DNA of 64,000 nt from Struthio camelus (GCF_040807025.1 NC_090942.1:205738640-205802639); one strand, 5' to 3'; shown: positions 23,501 through 35,600, counted from the first letter of the stretch. Notes: generated from the letters alone by a model not told the origin. Numbers and translations: made by a program.

Positions 23501-23915
23501 GCTGCCGCGCTGCCGCGACATGGAGGCGTGCAGGGAGGCTCGGCTCAGGGTTGGGTGGTTGGGTGGAGAGTTTTAAGTTCTGAAACTCCGTAATACATCT
23601 CACGTAAAACTTTTAAAAGCAAACATTTTAACACAGAATAGTAGAAAAGTCAGTGCTGCACCTGCCAACATCTATGCTTTGCCTTAAAAGCATGTTGTGT
23701 TTAGCCTGAATGTACATGCTGCCTGGGCAGTAACTGGACTTGTGCAGAAGCTGTAATGCTTGTGCTATTCATGCCGCATGTTGCACACCTGTGTGCATAT
23801 TTGTAACCAACGTCATTTTAAAATAATGGAAACACTAGGCTACTTCTAGAACTTGCAGAGTTTCTCCTGCTTCTGACAAACCCAATGGGAAAACAAGTGT
23901 ATTCTTGTTTTCAAT

Positions 23916-23979
23916 ACTCAGCATTTTAGAGGATCAGACCAATGGAGACTCAGCATTTTAGAGGATCAGACCAATGGAC
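23916..23979 (+). repeat. Two-copy tandem duplication, 32-bp period
   Basis: ACTCAGCATTTTAGAGGATC and the next 11 bases occur at 23916 and 23948 without mismatch. Recent local duplication. Confidence 0.9.
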
Positions 23980-26904
23980 ACCTTTACAGACCGACTATTT
24001 TTATGAAAAACCACTTTACTCACAAATAACTTCCAACAGCTGTCATAAGGTGAGTTTTCACGGTTGATGGCCTTCTCTGAAGCCTCCTTAAATGATGGCA
24101 TCATATTCCTTGCTATAAGAGAATCATCATAATGAGTATTTCTTAGTACAAGCAGTACTCAATATGAAACTATCAAGAAGTACCAAAGGCAACCACCCAC
24201 TTGCTTTTAAGAAGGTTATTTTTTGAACAAATGTTATGCCCTCTTACTGGAAAGTACTACACATGCGCAGCTCTCCTCTGGGAGCTGCAGGTCATCAGCT
24301 CTCTTTGAGCCAGGCCTGCACATAAGAAATAGTTTACCTTTGTCAATACTTGTTAAGCCTCATAAGCCTTAACGTTCACGTTTTCATATTGCAGTCAAAT
24401 TGATGCATTTATATCAAATGTTCTTATAGGCATTTTTAATTACACCTTTCCTTCCCTATGCAGTAGCTACAGCTAATCAAAGCTAGCTGACAAGCTCACC
24501 TACCTGGTGCTTTGATTTAGGTCAACCTGTACGTAAGCCTTCAGGATGATTCTGAAGTGTGATAAGATCAAAGTTTAAGTTAGATGCATATGTACAGCCT
24601 GCCACTCCAAATTTATTCCAGTGTGACAAATTAAAATCTGGCTTTTGATTTTCAAATAATATCTATTTTCTTTCTTTGGATTAAGTTCTGACTTGCTTGT
24701 AAGGATTTGGGAACATGTCTGACAGTTCCAGGTAGACCAAAATATGAATAAATACATATTTGACTATAAATTTGGCAAGCTCTGTTTCTTGAGTATGCAT
24801 TATCTGGTATGCTATACTGTTTACAATTTCAGGAAGCATAATGGTCTTTTCATAATACAAAAGTAATTAGCGCTATCTGAAGAAATTGTAACTCACTGTT
24901 AATGCAATGCAGATAACAGGAGAGCACAAGTTAGCGTGTTGAGAGAATTATGCATAACAGTTACAGAAATAGAAGAAATCTTAGAAGTGGTCCCTGTAAC
25001 ACTGTAACACTGAGGTGTCATGATGTGACTGCTGCAGTTGTGAATTGATATCACTGTCTGTTTTTGGCAGGCTGGGTAATGCTGGCAATGGACTGAGAGG
25101 TGTAAGTGGGCTGAGGGATTCTGGTTGGCTAAGTGATACTGGTGGATGAAGTGGTTGTTAGGAGGTACCTGGAAAGTTTGTAAGCCAAAGAGATATGTAA
25201 ATCTTTTTCAGAAAAAAATTTCAGAAAAATGTAAATTTAAGAAAATGAACATATGTCGAAAGGTAAAGTTCCTGTAAAACAGTGACTTAGTAATATCATA
25301 CAAGAGATTCCTGTAAATCAGTCTAGCCATTCTTTTTCTTCTTTCACAAATGTAATATTCAAGTCTTTTTCTTGCATGGGATATTTATCATACCCAAACA
25401 GTGTGAAAGAGAAACAATCATACTACTGTTTTACAGTCAATCAGTCTTGTCTACCAACTCTTCCCCTGTGTATTTCCTTTGGAAACTTCTAGTTTCTAGA
25501 ACTGAAGGCTAGGAAAGCCAAGAGTGTAAGGAAAATTGTAAGAAAAAAACAAACAAAATCATCGTGACAAAATTATGATCAATGTTACAACTGTCATATC
25601 TTTGGGTAACACTATCAAGTTCCATAGAATCATTGGTAGCTTACACTGTCTTAAATGAGATAAAATTCTGAATCATGGAGAACAATTTATCAAGGAACAG
25701 CCAAGCTTTCACATAAGAACATATTTTACTTTTGTAAACCTCCCCCTCAACAGAACTCCAAGAATAATTCCTATATCATTAATTTACTTTTTAACATAAC
25801 ATTGATTTACTAAGGTTGCACATATATGAAGATATAGATAAAGGGATATCAGATAAAGGGAATTCTGTGATCAATCTTACTCGCACTGGAAGAGGAAAAG
25901 GAAAAGGAAAAGGAGTACAATAATGCCTAAAACTATCTAGTTACATTTTTTAAGTATAATATGCACAAAGAGAAATAAAACTGCATAAATGTTGTGGACT
26001 GGTGATGCCAGTTTAGGAAAGCACTTGAACACTTGAAGTTAAGTAGGTACTTCACACCTAACAGAGCAGCTAAACTTTGCCTGAATGTCTGGAAGACTGT
26101 TATTTTACTGAGACTCATATTGACAAAAAAGTGAATCACGTTGATCTTTCTGAATTAATTTCTTAAAACAAGCAAAAACTTTCCCTTTGAATGTGTGTTA
26201 AACTGTAGGTTCAAAAGGTCTTCCAACATCTTCCGACATGGTGAAAGTTCAACTAAAGCAATGCTATGCTAAAGGCACAGCTTGTATCATTTACTCAGTA
26301 GTGGACTATCTTGCCAAGATTAAAACAAAGAATGGAATGCTTTTCCACAAGTCTGGTTGACGCCTAACCTCTTTTATTCTATTTTACCAAATATTTTCTT
26401 CTATCTCCTCCCTTAAAGAAAGTGTTTATGAACTATTCAGAATAAAAATATCTAGAGCTAAAATCCAAGATTAATAGTAGAACAGACTGATAACAAAATC
26501 CTTAAATACTAAATAGTGGAATAGAATGTTCTTGAGAAAGAGCAGTTATTCTTCTAAGAAGGAACTGATGTCAAACACAGGCATATCATATAACTAAAAT
26601 TTCTCGAGGCAGCCAATACGAAATGGCTTTTGTGTATGTAGGAATTCTAGGAAAAAATAATGTAGAGCTGTTTACTTCTGCAGTATTTATATAACCTTGT
26701 AATATCTGGATACTACATTATCTTTTTACATGTAAAAATGAGTTTTATTTTACATCATTCAGATGTCTGTTATTACTCAGATTTTATTGAAATTGAAAAA
26801 AATAAAGAAAAACTATTTTGATCTTAGTTCCATATTGAAGATCATACTCCGTTTCTGCTTTTTCATTTATAACACCTCATGTGAGTCTACAGAATATTCT
26901 TCCT
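23980..26904. other. Intergenic, AT-rich, no gene recognised
   Basis: Apart from AAAAGG microsatellite-like sequence near 25895-25915 I see no repeat and no open frame above about 70 codons. Confidence 0.55.
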
Positions 26905-28158
26905 ACAAGTGTGGGTTCCAGCAAAGCGGGCAGGAGACCTGCATGGAGGAGCAAGGAACTCCTGGCAAAACTCCAGCAGAAGAAGGAAGTACACAGGCTG
27001 TGGAAAAGGGGACAGGCCACTTGGGAGGAATACAGGGACGTTGTCAGAGTGTGCAGGGATGCGACAAGGAAGACTAAGGCCCAGTTGGAATTAGATCTGG
27101 CAAGGGATGTCAAGGACAACAAGAAGGGCTCCTTCAAATACATCAATAGCAAAAGGAAGACGAGGGAAAATGTGGGCCCGCTGCTGAGTGGGGCGGGTGC
27201 CCTGGTAACAAAGGATATAGAGAAGGCAGAGTTATTGAATGCCACCTTTGCTTCAGTCTTCACTGCTAAGGCCAGTCCTGAGGAATTCCAGACCTTGGAG
27301 ACAAGAGAGGAAGTCTGGAGAAAGGAAGACTCTCCCTTGGTGGAGGAGGATCAGGTTAGAGATCTTTTGTCCAAACTTGACATCCACAAATCCATGGGCC
27401 CCAATGGGATGCACCCACGAGTGCTGAGGGAGCTGGCGGATGTTATCGCTAGGCCACTCTCCATCATCTTGGAAAGGTCCTGGAGATCAGGAGAGGTGCC
27501 TGAGGACTGGAAGAAAGCCAGTGTCACGCCAGGCTTCCAAAAGGCCAAGAACGAGGAGCCAGGGAACTACAGGCCTGTCAGCCTCACCTCCACCCCTGCA
27601 AAGCTGATGGAGCAGCTCCTCCTGCAGCTCCTCACTAAGCATGTGGAGGACAAGAAGGTGATCCGCAGTAGTCAGCACGGATTCACCAAACGGAAATCAT
27701 GCTTGACCAATCTGATAGCCTTCTCTGCTGGAAGGACGGGCTGGGGAGATGAGGGGAGAGCAGTGGATGTTGTCTCCCTGGACTTCAGCAAGGCTTTGGA
27801 CACTGTCTCCCATCACATCCTCCTAGGTAAACTCAGGAAGTGTGGGCTAGATGAGTGGACAGTGAGGTGGATTGAGAACTGGCTGGATGGCCGAGCTCAG
27901 AGGGTTGTGGTCAGTGGCACAGAGTCCACTTGGAGGCCTGGAGCTAGCGGTGTCCCCCAGGGGGCAGTCCTGGGTCCAGTCTTGTTTAACTTGTTCATCA
28001 ATGACCTGGAGGAAGGCACAGAGTGCACCCTCAGCAAGTGTGCTGAGGATACTAAACTGGGGGGAGTGGCTGACACACCAGAAGGCTGTGCTGCCCTTCA
28101 GAGGGACCTGGAGAGGCTGGAGAGGTGGGCGGAGAGGAACCTCCTGAAGTTCAACAAA
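26905..28158 (+). pseudogene. CR1 LINE reverse-transcriptase fragment, truncated at both ends
   Basis: Open frame of about 420 codons without stops. In order it has a basic linker ([18 protein letters not shown]), [20 protein letters not shown], then RT with [22 protein letters not shown] (about residue 228 of the frame from 26881), [31 protein letters not shown] (about 301), [16 protein letters not shown] (about 355) and the catalytic box, here CAED instead of FADD (28039-28050). It stops at LLKFNKG and runs into unrelated AT-rich DNA, lacking the C-terminal RT part and the CR1 3' end. The open frame suggests a fairly recent copy, but the altered catalytic box and missing ends mean no function. 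Confidence 0.9.
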
Positions 28159-28299
28159 GGAAGAAAAATACATATCATCGTATTAGAATACCAAAAGAGT
28201 GTATATACCTATAAATATGACCTATGTATTGACCTACAGCTTTAACATTACACGACGGCAGAGTCAAACACAGCATTTAGAGGCCAATCCTCTCCCACT

Positions 28300-28440
28300 T
28301 AGTTATGTAGCGTGGTGGTTAGGGCCTTGGCCTTGAAAAGTGGAAGACTTGAATTTTAGTTCAAGTTTTTGCTGAAAAGGGACTGGAAGGCATGCGGTTG
28401 TAAAGACTGCCTGAGAAATGGCAGGGAAATGCCTATTTTA
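28300..28440 (+). repeat. tRNA-derived SINE-like remnant
   Basis: TAGCGTGGTGGTTAGGGC (28308) fits a Pol III A box, and AGTTCAAGTTT (28358) is a weak B box 50 bp on, the spacing of tRNA-derived SINEs. The body between them (CTTGGCC, TGGAAGACTTGAATTTTAG) resembles the tRNA-like head of MIR-type or similar SINEs. No tail is recognisable. Confidence 0.35.
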
Positions 28441-28543
28441 CATTCCTAAATGAAATCCTCCAATGATAAATTGCAGTAATTGCAAAGGAAGATAAACAGA
28501 GCTTGAATGAGAGAACTGTGATGGGAAAAACAATATCTGAAAA

Positions 28544-28587
28544 GTGTGTGTGTGCGCGCGCGCGTGTGTGCGTGCGTGTGCGCGTGT
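28544..28587 (+). repeat. TG/CG alternating tract, 44 bp
   Basis: Perfect purine-pyrimidine alternation of GT and GC dinucleotides, including (GC) runs. A strong Z-DNA-type sequence about 1 kb upstream of the SLC35F2 start codon. Confidence 0.9.
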
Positions 28588-29418
28588 CAGGGAGAAGGCC
28601 TGAGCCACGATGCTCTGTGAAGGACAGGCAAGGATAGAGAAGAGCAGTTTCTTGTGGCGGGATGATGGCAGAGCCAGGCCTGCGACACATTTGCACCAAG
28701 GCCAGGAGATTGTTTTTCCCTCAGGCAAACGAGCCAAAATTACTGTGACGCATTTGCTGTTGAGGGAGACACCTCTCGGGCTTGACTGCAGCACCTGCCA
28801 TGCAGACAGAGTAAGTGAGAGTCATAAAAGAGGGGAAAGGAACAGGCAGGCTGTGCCAACTGCCACCGGTTCTGCAGGTGAGCTTCGAGCTGGTTAGGCT
28901 GAAACATGGGCAAAGACACGCAGGGCAGGAGAAACCCGTCGGCATGGGAGCTGTTAGCACGAAGATGAGAAACGAAGCCCTTCCACATACACGAGCTCAG
29001 GGCTGTGCAGACACGAAGCTGGGAGAAACTAAAAGTAAAGGGTTTAGAGCAACTTTGACTCCCTGAACTGCAGGAGAGCCCGTGCTATTGCGTGGGAAGG
29101 GAGAGCGACGAGACGTGAGCTCAGTGCGAGCCCACCGGAGCCGGCCCGGGCAGCGGGAAACCCTCCCGCTTTCCTGTGCTGAGAAACAGGCACGTAGCTG
29201 GGCCGCGTTTGCCAGCAGCGCTTCGCTCCCGCCTGCCTGAGAGGCGCGCAGCGCGGCCCAGCACCGCGCCAGCGGCAAGCGCGCCAGAGCGGACGGGCTG
29301 GCAGCGCCGCGCCGCGCCGGCCCCCGGCCCGGGCGAGCCGCGCTCCCGCTGCGGGGCGGCCCCCGGCCCGCCACCGAGCGCCGCTCGGCCGCCACCGCTG
29401 CGGCTCCTCCTCCACGGC

Positions 29419-29434
29419 GGGGGGGGGGGGGGGG
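29419..29434 (+). repeat. Run of 16 G in the SLC35F2 5' region
   Basis: Uninterrupted G16 about 110 bp upstream of the start codon, with further GGG runs nearby. If transcribed it lies in the 5' UTR on the G-rich strand and could fold as a G-quadruplex. Its length in the assembly may be unreliable. Confidence 0.8.
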
Positions 29435-29543
29435 AGGGCAGGCCGGGCCGGCTCCGCCCGCCCGCCCGCCGCCTCCGCACCTTCGTCCGTCCCTCTCTCG
29501 GCCGCCGCGGCGCTCGGCGGGCGCACGCCCGCGGCTCCCCGGC

Positions 29544-29677
29544 ATGGAGGCGGCCGCGGCTCCGGCTCCGGCTGCGGCTCCGGCTGCTGCGCCCGGGGCC
29601 GAGGCGCCGCCCGGGGCTGCCGCCGCCGCCGCCCCGCGCCGGCTGCTGGCGCTGCTCCGGGCCAAGCTCTGCACCTG
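29544..29677 (+). CDS. SLC35F2: SLC35F2 coding exon 1
   Basis: Residues 1-44 plus two bases of Trp45. The ATG sits in a good context (GGCATGG) and the exon ends at a GTGAGT donor (29678). It encodes an Ala/Pro-rich, low-complexity cytosolic N-terminus followed by a basic stretch ending in KLCTW, which matches the position of the KLFTW-like end of exon 1 in mammals. This end is the anchor for the start choice. The Ala/Pro tract is built from GCT/GCG/CCG triplets and may vary in length. Confidence 0.88.
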
Positions 29678-32600
29678 GTGAGTGCCCGGCGCCGGCCGCG
29701 CCCCTCCACGTGGAGGCGGGCGGGCCGCGCTGCCCCGCCGCGGGCCCTTCCGCGGGCGGCAGCGCATCCTGCGGCCGGCCAGCGGGCTCGGGGAGAGGGG
29801 CGGGCAGCCCCGGCGGAGCAAAACGGCAGGGAAGAAGCCGTCTTTTTGTGTGCCGCGCGGAAGCGGTCAGGAGGCGGCGGGGGGAGCCGCGGCCGCGCCG
29901 TCCCTGCCGCTTCCCCGCTGCCGCGGAGCGCTGCCGCGGAGCCCGGCGCGCAGCCCCTGCTGGCGGGCGGGTTGTGCGCGCCCGCGCCGCGGGGAGACCT
30001 GCGGGGGGCAAGGGGGCTTCTGCTGGCCAAGGGCTGCGTGGGCGCAGCCGTCTCACGCCTTTTTAAGGGTCACCCCAGCTGCGCGTTGAACTGGCGAGTG
30101 GTCTGCTTGACTTCTCCTTTTGCAGGTTTAGGATATAAACGCTCCCTCTTGTTCTCTTTACACAATCCGTAAATGAAGAGCGATTGCACAACCCCCCCAG
30201 AGAGTGTACTCGCACGTGCGCACATATGCTTCAGTGTTTTAAATATTTCTCGCTTTAATTTTATTTTTCTGTTTCCTCTCTTGCTGTACCTCTCCTATGA
30301 ACATTGCAGCAAAGGACAGATGATAAAAAGGGGGAAAAGACAAAGAGGACAAGGTAGCTGAGAGGAAGCTTGGAGTCCAGAAAGGTCAAAATCCGCCCCC
30401 AGCTTCCTTGATTCAGCTTATAACTTTAAAATGTCGCAGTTAGCACAAGCATTGGCTAAGCACTAAAAGCTGGGGAAAAAAATCTTAAAAGTTATGAAGC
30501 TGTTGCGTACGCTTGCAGATGACTGCGCTCGGGGAGCGTGGCAGTACCTCCTGCTACTTCCAGCTTTTCTTTCAAGACCGGCATTCACTTAGATTCAGTT
30601 TACATCTGGGGAAAAAAAAGTCTCCGAAAGGTTTTTTTGCAGCTCCAGGTTTGCTCTTTAGCAACCGCTGCATCAAATACCCTCGACGGACAAGTACGAG
30701 GCGGCTCCGCTGCCAGCCTTGCGCGTACAGGCTGGGCTCGGAAGGCTGCGCTGGCCACGCAGAAACTTCTTCCTCCGCATAAGGGCTTTTTTTTTTTTTC
30801 TTTTGTGCTTATAGTGACTTCTTAGGTAAAGCTTTTCAACATGACGGGAGTCTGAGATTCAGGCTAAGTTTTTCTCTTCATTCCTGTGCCTGTCAGGAAC
30901 GCCCCAATCCACAAGACAGGACCTGAATGAACTGTTCAGGAACCTCAGCTCTGCTGGTAGTTTTGCCAGAATGTTGCCAAAGGCCATAACTAAGTAATTC
31001 GATTGGTGATATTTGATAGAAAATAAATAGCTCTCACTGCCTTTGGCAGAGCCTCCTCTGAGACACTGAACTGAATTTTGATTTTTTTTTCAAGCAGCTG
31101 ACGGCTCAGTTGAGGTTATTTCAAAGCTCTCTTACGGGCCTTTTTGGGTCTTACGAAGGCTTAGTGATTGTGTGTAGGAAACCAAATGGATTTTTATTTT
31201 ATTGGAGTAAAACCTGTAGAAATAAGACTTTCTGAATAAGGCTTCCGTCTGAACCTGCATTTTCTTATAACCGTTCACATGAAGATGTGAGATTATTCAA
31301 ATTAAATGGTCTCAAAGTTTTTTTTCCATTAGTTCAAGTTAAAATGTGAGTAAACTGTTTACATGAAGAGTGTTGTCCAACTTTACCTGGCGTAAACGAT
31401 CTTAGTTTTTGAAAAGAAAGCATCAAATTACAGCATTTGTTTTAATGAAAACATCATACTAAAATTATAGGATTTATTTAATGTAACTACCAATAAAATT
31501 GCTAAGCGTGGGCTTTTTAGTTTTTCTTTAAAATACATTCAAGGTCTGTATCTGGGAGATTAATCTCTTGGTGTATTTTTTCTGATTCATGTGGATCCAA
31601 AAAAGCCAATTTGACTTTCTCATAATGGCAAGAGCTGCACGTTTAATTGGCTTGTTCAGCATCATCTTTAGAGCAATTTGTGCCGGTTTTCCTGTGTTCT
31701 AAGCATCCAGAAATGACTCCAAGTTTCACTCATCGCCATAGGTATAGTTAGATAAGATATACCTTCTTAAGGGAGAGGAGGAGTAATTAAACCTGCTAGC
31801 CAATTAGCAATCACTAGAAATTACTTATGTATATATATTTATATATGTACTAGCAGGAATTGTAGAACTGAAAGACCATTTCAGACCACTTACTTCAAGT
31901 CATCCAAGAGCCCAAAGTGATTTAATCCTTACCACTGCATTAAAAAAAGGGCAGAGAGGACCAAGTTCCGCCATGCAAAAGTTAATTATTAATATATTTA
32001 AAAAACAATGATAAATTATTAATAAGAAGATCACAGGAATCAATAGTCACATCAATACTAGAATGACTGGAAAGGCATGTTTTTGAGATTGGAGCCTTTT
32101 TCTCTTCAATTTTGTCTTGCAAAATGAAACCAGTAGGATTTATGGATTTTAAAGTGTACTCTGAAATTCTGCAGAGTTTTACAGAGAACACTTCACTTTA
32201 TGACAAGGACTTTTAATTTGTGCTGTGGAACACACTGAAATAGTAAAGCACTTGAGCTTGCACGTAACGAGGGTAATCTTACTCTGTTCAAACATCCGTC
32301 TCGCTGCCTTGAGCACAGTGCACTGCCCTGGGAGCAGCGCGCTGGCAGATCATGGGAGAGAAGATGTTGCTTCATGGTGAGACTTGCACCTAATACTGGT
32401 GTCTGTGGGGGTGAGTGCAAGAGGTTGTTAATATGCACACAGAGGAGAAAGTTGTCAGAAACACAGCGTTTTGGGATTGGTAGAAGACATTTTCTGAGGG
32501 CGGATTTCTACTCCCAGGGAACAGTGTCTTTATTCAGCTCTTTTGATCGTAACATTTTGAATCTGTTTAGTAGAGAGAGAAAGGGGGAAAAAAAAGCTTG

Positions 32601-35600
32601 AATTAAAATGGAGAAAAGTAAAGGAGGGAATTAGGTAGGATGAGGACCAGATTTTTGCCTTGTCCGAAGTCTTCAGTACTGTAGAAATAAATACTGTGGC
32701 TAGATATACATTAACTAAATAGACACAATTGCTGGTGGAGTAACCACTAAGTAAACAGTTCTGGAGATTCTTAACCTGATTCTTTCCCATATGCAAAAAT
32801 GCAGTCAGATAATTCTCTAGGAACTTTAAACCGGAGAAGCTTAATTATTATAAAAGCTGCGGATCAGGCTCTATGGAGTTACTTTGCTGCAAGGGGACCA
32901 TCAGATCTTCCTTGATTTTTTTAATGGACGATGGATGATTGAAGCTGATCAATCAGCTGATCAGGTACGAATGGCAACAGATTTTCTACCCTGTCTCTGG
33001 AACATGATAACTATCCAGTTTGCCCAAGTGCTGCGCACCTGGACTCTAGGCCTCTGTTAGAGAGAGGGTCCAACTGATGCAAAGAGCAAAGCTCTCTGAG
33101 CAGAGCTGCTCCTTGCACGTCCTGAGAGAAGGTGTGCCAAGACTTGCCTGTGTTCAGCAGGCCAGATTCTCGCAGGGTCATGCAGCCTGTACTTCTCCAC
33201 ATCTCTGTGGCAGCACCAATAAAAGGGGTGAAGGGTGGTTCACATCCGGGAGAGCGGAGCTTCTACCCGAAAAGGCGGCTTTGACCCTTCCTGGTAATTT
33301 TTATAAAGGATGCATAGGAACATAGTGATTTGTTGCATGTATAGGGAGCCCCTAAAGACTCATGTGTTGACAAGGACTCTTCATTTTGTGGGCTCCATGG
33401 ACTTCACAGCTCTGCTGGAATAAAATTGCAGCTGTTTTGCACAATTACACCTCTAATTGGGTTTGATTGCCACCTCCATACCCCAGCTAGTCCAAGCAAC
33501 AAATTGGCTTTGGCTTACTAAGCTTGCTGAAGGCTCGCTCCTTGTCTCCTGCAGTGAGGGTAAAGAAGAACTATTTTCTGCTAAATTCAAGCAAGGAACG
33601 CTTTATTAGATTAATAAAAAGTATGTATGTGTTTTTTTTTTTTAATTCCCGAAACCATATTTTCCCTTGCTATAGTTCACTGTGTTATTTCTGCCTTGAC
33701 ATTTCTACATGTCTTTGCCTGTCTTCCTATCTCCTACAAAGCAGGCAGGGTTCCTCGGGCTGGCAAAGGGAGCGCTAGAAACATTGGTCGTGCTTACCTG
33801 CGAGGAATAGTCAGATCTTTGAAATTTTAACTAACCCATGTTACAGTCTTCTCAATAGCCCCTGATGAAGTGGATTCTGTAGATGAACTTGCAAAGTCAT
33901 TTCTGCACCAATCAGAATGATTATGCAGAATGTGTACGTTAATTCGTTTACGAAACAGTGCAATCAGTTTTTTGGTAAAATGAAAAACATCCAGTATGTC
34001 AGAGGTGTGGTAGTTTCCAAACTTCAAAGGTTTTGCTTTTTTTGCAGTAACCATTTCTTCTTATGTATGTGTGTTACCGCACTATTTGCGGTTGAGATCA
34101 CCCTACAAAGTAGCCAGGGAAACATTGTAGCTGAAGCATGGTCTCTTTCCTCTGTTTACTCTGAAGTTTGCAACGGTAAATATAAGACTGTCCATTCTTT
34201 CACCTACCAGAAAGAGTTATTCACACAAGGGTGAATAGGACCTTATAAAATTTTAACATAATATATGAATACTTATAAAATGTATGGGCACTCTTGCTGG
34301 GGCGTTCAAGGCAAGCTATAGTAAAATGTGGGACTCGGAATTTGCAGCATGGCTAGAGTTTCCAGGGATTTGCTGCCTTCTCAAAAGGCTGGAAAAAGAA
34401 ATGTGTTTAGCAGCCTTTTATTTGGGCTTGAGGATATGGTTTCAGTTGGCTCTAGCACCCCAGAAGATGCTCCTCTTGTGGATGGATTTGCCTGGTAACT
34501 GGATTGCCCATCATAGTTAGGTGACTTGGTATTTACTACATTAAAGTCATGCACCGTGGAAAAACAGCCAGTGTTACATTCCCCCGCTGTGCCTGAATAC
34601 AAATGTGCCCTGTCGTTACAGCGAGGAGCTTTGGCACAGTATACATGCAGACTCCTAATGGGATACTTGCTTACCTTGCTCGATGACTTTGAGTAGCAAC
34701 AAATAAATCAATTATGCAGACAGTTAAATTACCATCAGTAGTCTTCAGAGTAAACAGAGGTGAACCTCTGCAGCCCCATACAGACAGCATGGCATTGAGC
34801 CAATCTCACTGGGTAGCCTTTGTGAGTATACAGGCAGAGAGAGGGTTGGCAAATCTGCACAGCTTCGGCAGCAAGAAAAATAGCCAACCAAAAGGTACAC
34901 AGAAATGTATGCATACTTCTCTGCCTGTCTGGCAACATCTGAAACAGTCCAGAACTGCTTTATATTAGGTGGAGAATTACTACTAAAATAGCATGAGTTT
35001 TTTTTTTTTTTTAAGTCTTCGGCTGTGGGTTGGATTTAGAAGGAATGGTAAAAACTAACGTGTTTTTTGGCCAAAGTGTATTCTTAACTCCATCCTTGAC
35101 TGCAGCAGAATGTGATGGAATATGGCAGAAAAAAACCCAGAGCAGGTATTAATGTTTCTGTATTTCCTTCGCACTGCTCAGCTAAGGGTTTCAGCTCACT
35201 TTCAAAGACTTAGGTGTTGCAAGAGGCTGAAGGCTGAAGGCAATTGTGCCTTATCTCCATGTTGCAGATTTCTGTTGACTTGACTGAAGTCAAAAAGGGA
35301 GTAGGTGGAGGACAAAGCATGCAACTCAGGCCATGTGTGTCAAAACCTCTCTTGCTGAGAGTAGCTCCTCGCACTGGTTGGAGCTTGCACAGGTAAGCTG
35401 CTTGTACATGCTCACATAGGTATTGCAGTCTCTGGTTTTGGTAGTTTGAACTGGCCTGCCCATTTTTACTGGCTGTCATGAGGAAAGAATAGCTCTTCTG
35501 TGTAGACCAAACACTGCTTAGCAGTAAAGCAAGTTTTCCTTCTTCCAAATGTGAACACTATGATAAGGAGTATAAAATGAACTGTGTAAAGTGAGTATCA

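Larger units (their letters stand above)
22780..23580. promoter_or_regulatory. Orphan CpG island, candidate promoter
   Basis: About 800 bp of very GC- and CpG-rich sequence between AT-rich flanks. It holds an NRF1-like array (CTGCGC repeats leading to TGCGCATGCGC at 23360), a YY1-like AAAATGGCG on the minus strand near 23476-23486 and a CTCF-like core at 23485-23500. No coding exon with recognisable homology starts in it on either strand. It could be a promoter of a non-coding transcript, an untranslated first exon of a neighbouring gene, or an alternative SLC35F2 promoter. Confidence 0.65.
29150..30060 (+). promoter_or_regulatory. SLC35F2: CpG-island promoter and first exon/intron of SLC35F2
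   Basis: Dense CpG and GC-box-like CCGCCC runs surround exon 1. There is no TATA box, so dispersed start sites are expected. The GC-rich open frames on both strands here are composition artefacts; only the exon 1 frame is continued by conserved downstream exons. Confidence 0.8.

Noticed and set aside
22778..23603. Open frames of 118-237 codons in the orphan CpG island
   Set aside because: GC-rich DNA has few stops; the frames overlap on both strands, are Arg/Pro/Ala/Gly-rich and have no recognisable domain or splice continuation.
28997..30172. Open frames of up to 328 codons around SLC35F2 exon 1, both strands
   Set aside because: Same GC-composition effect. Only the frame of exon 1 is supported, by conserved downstream exons and a donor site.
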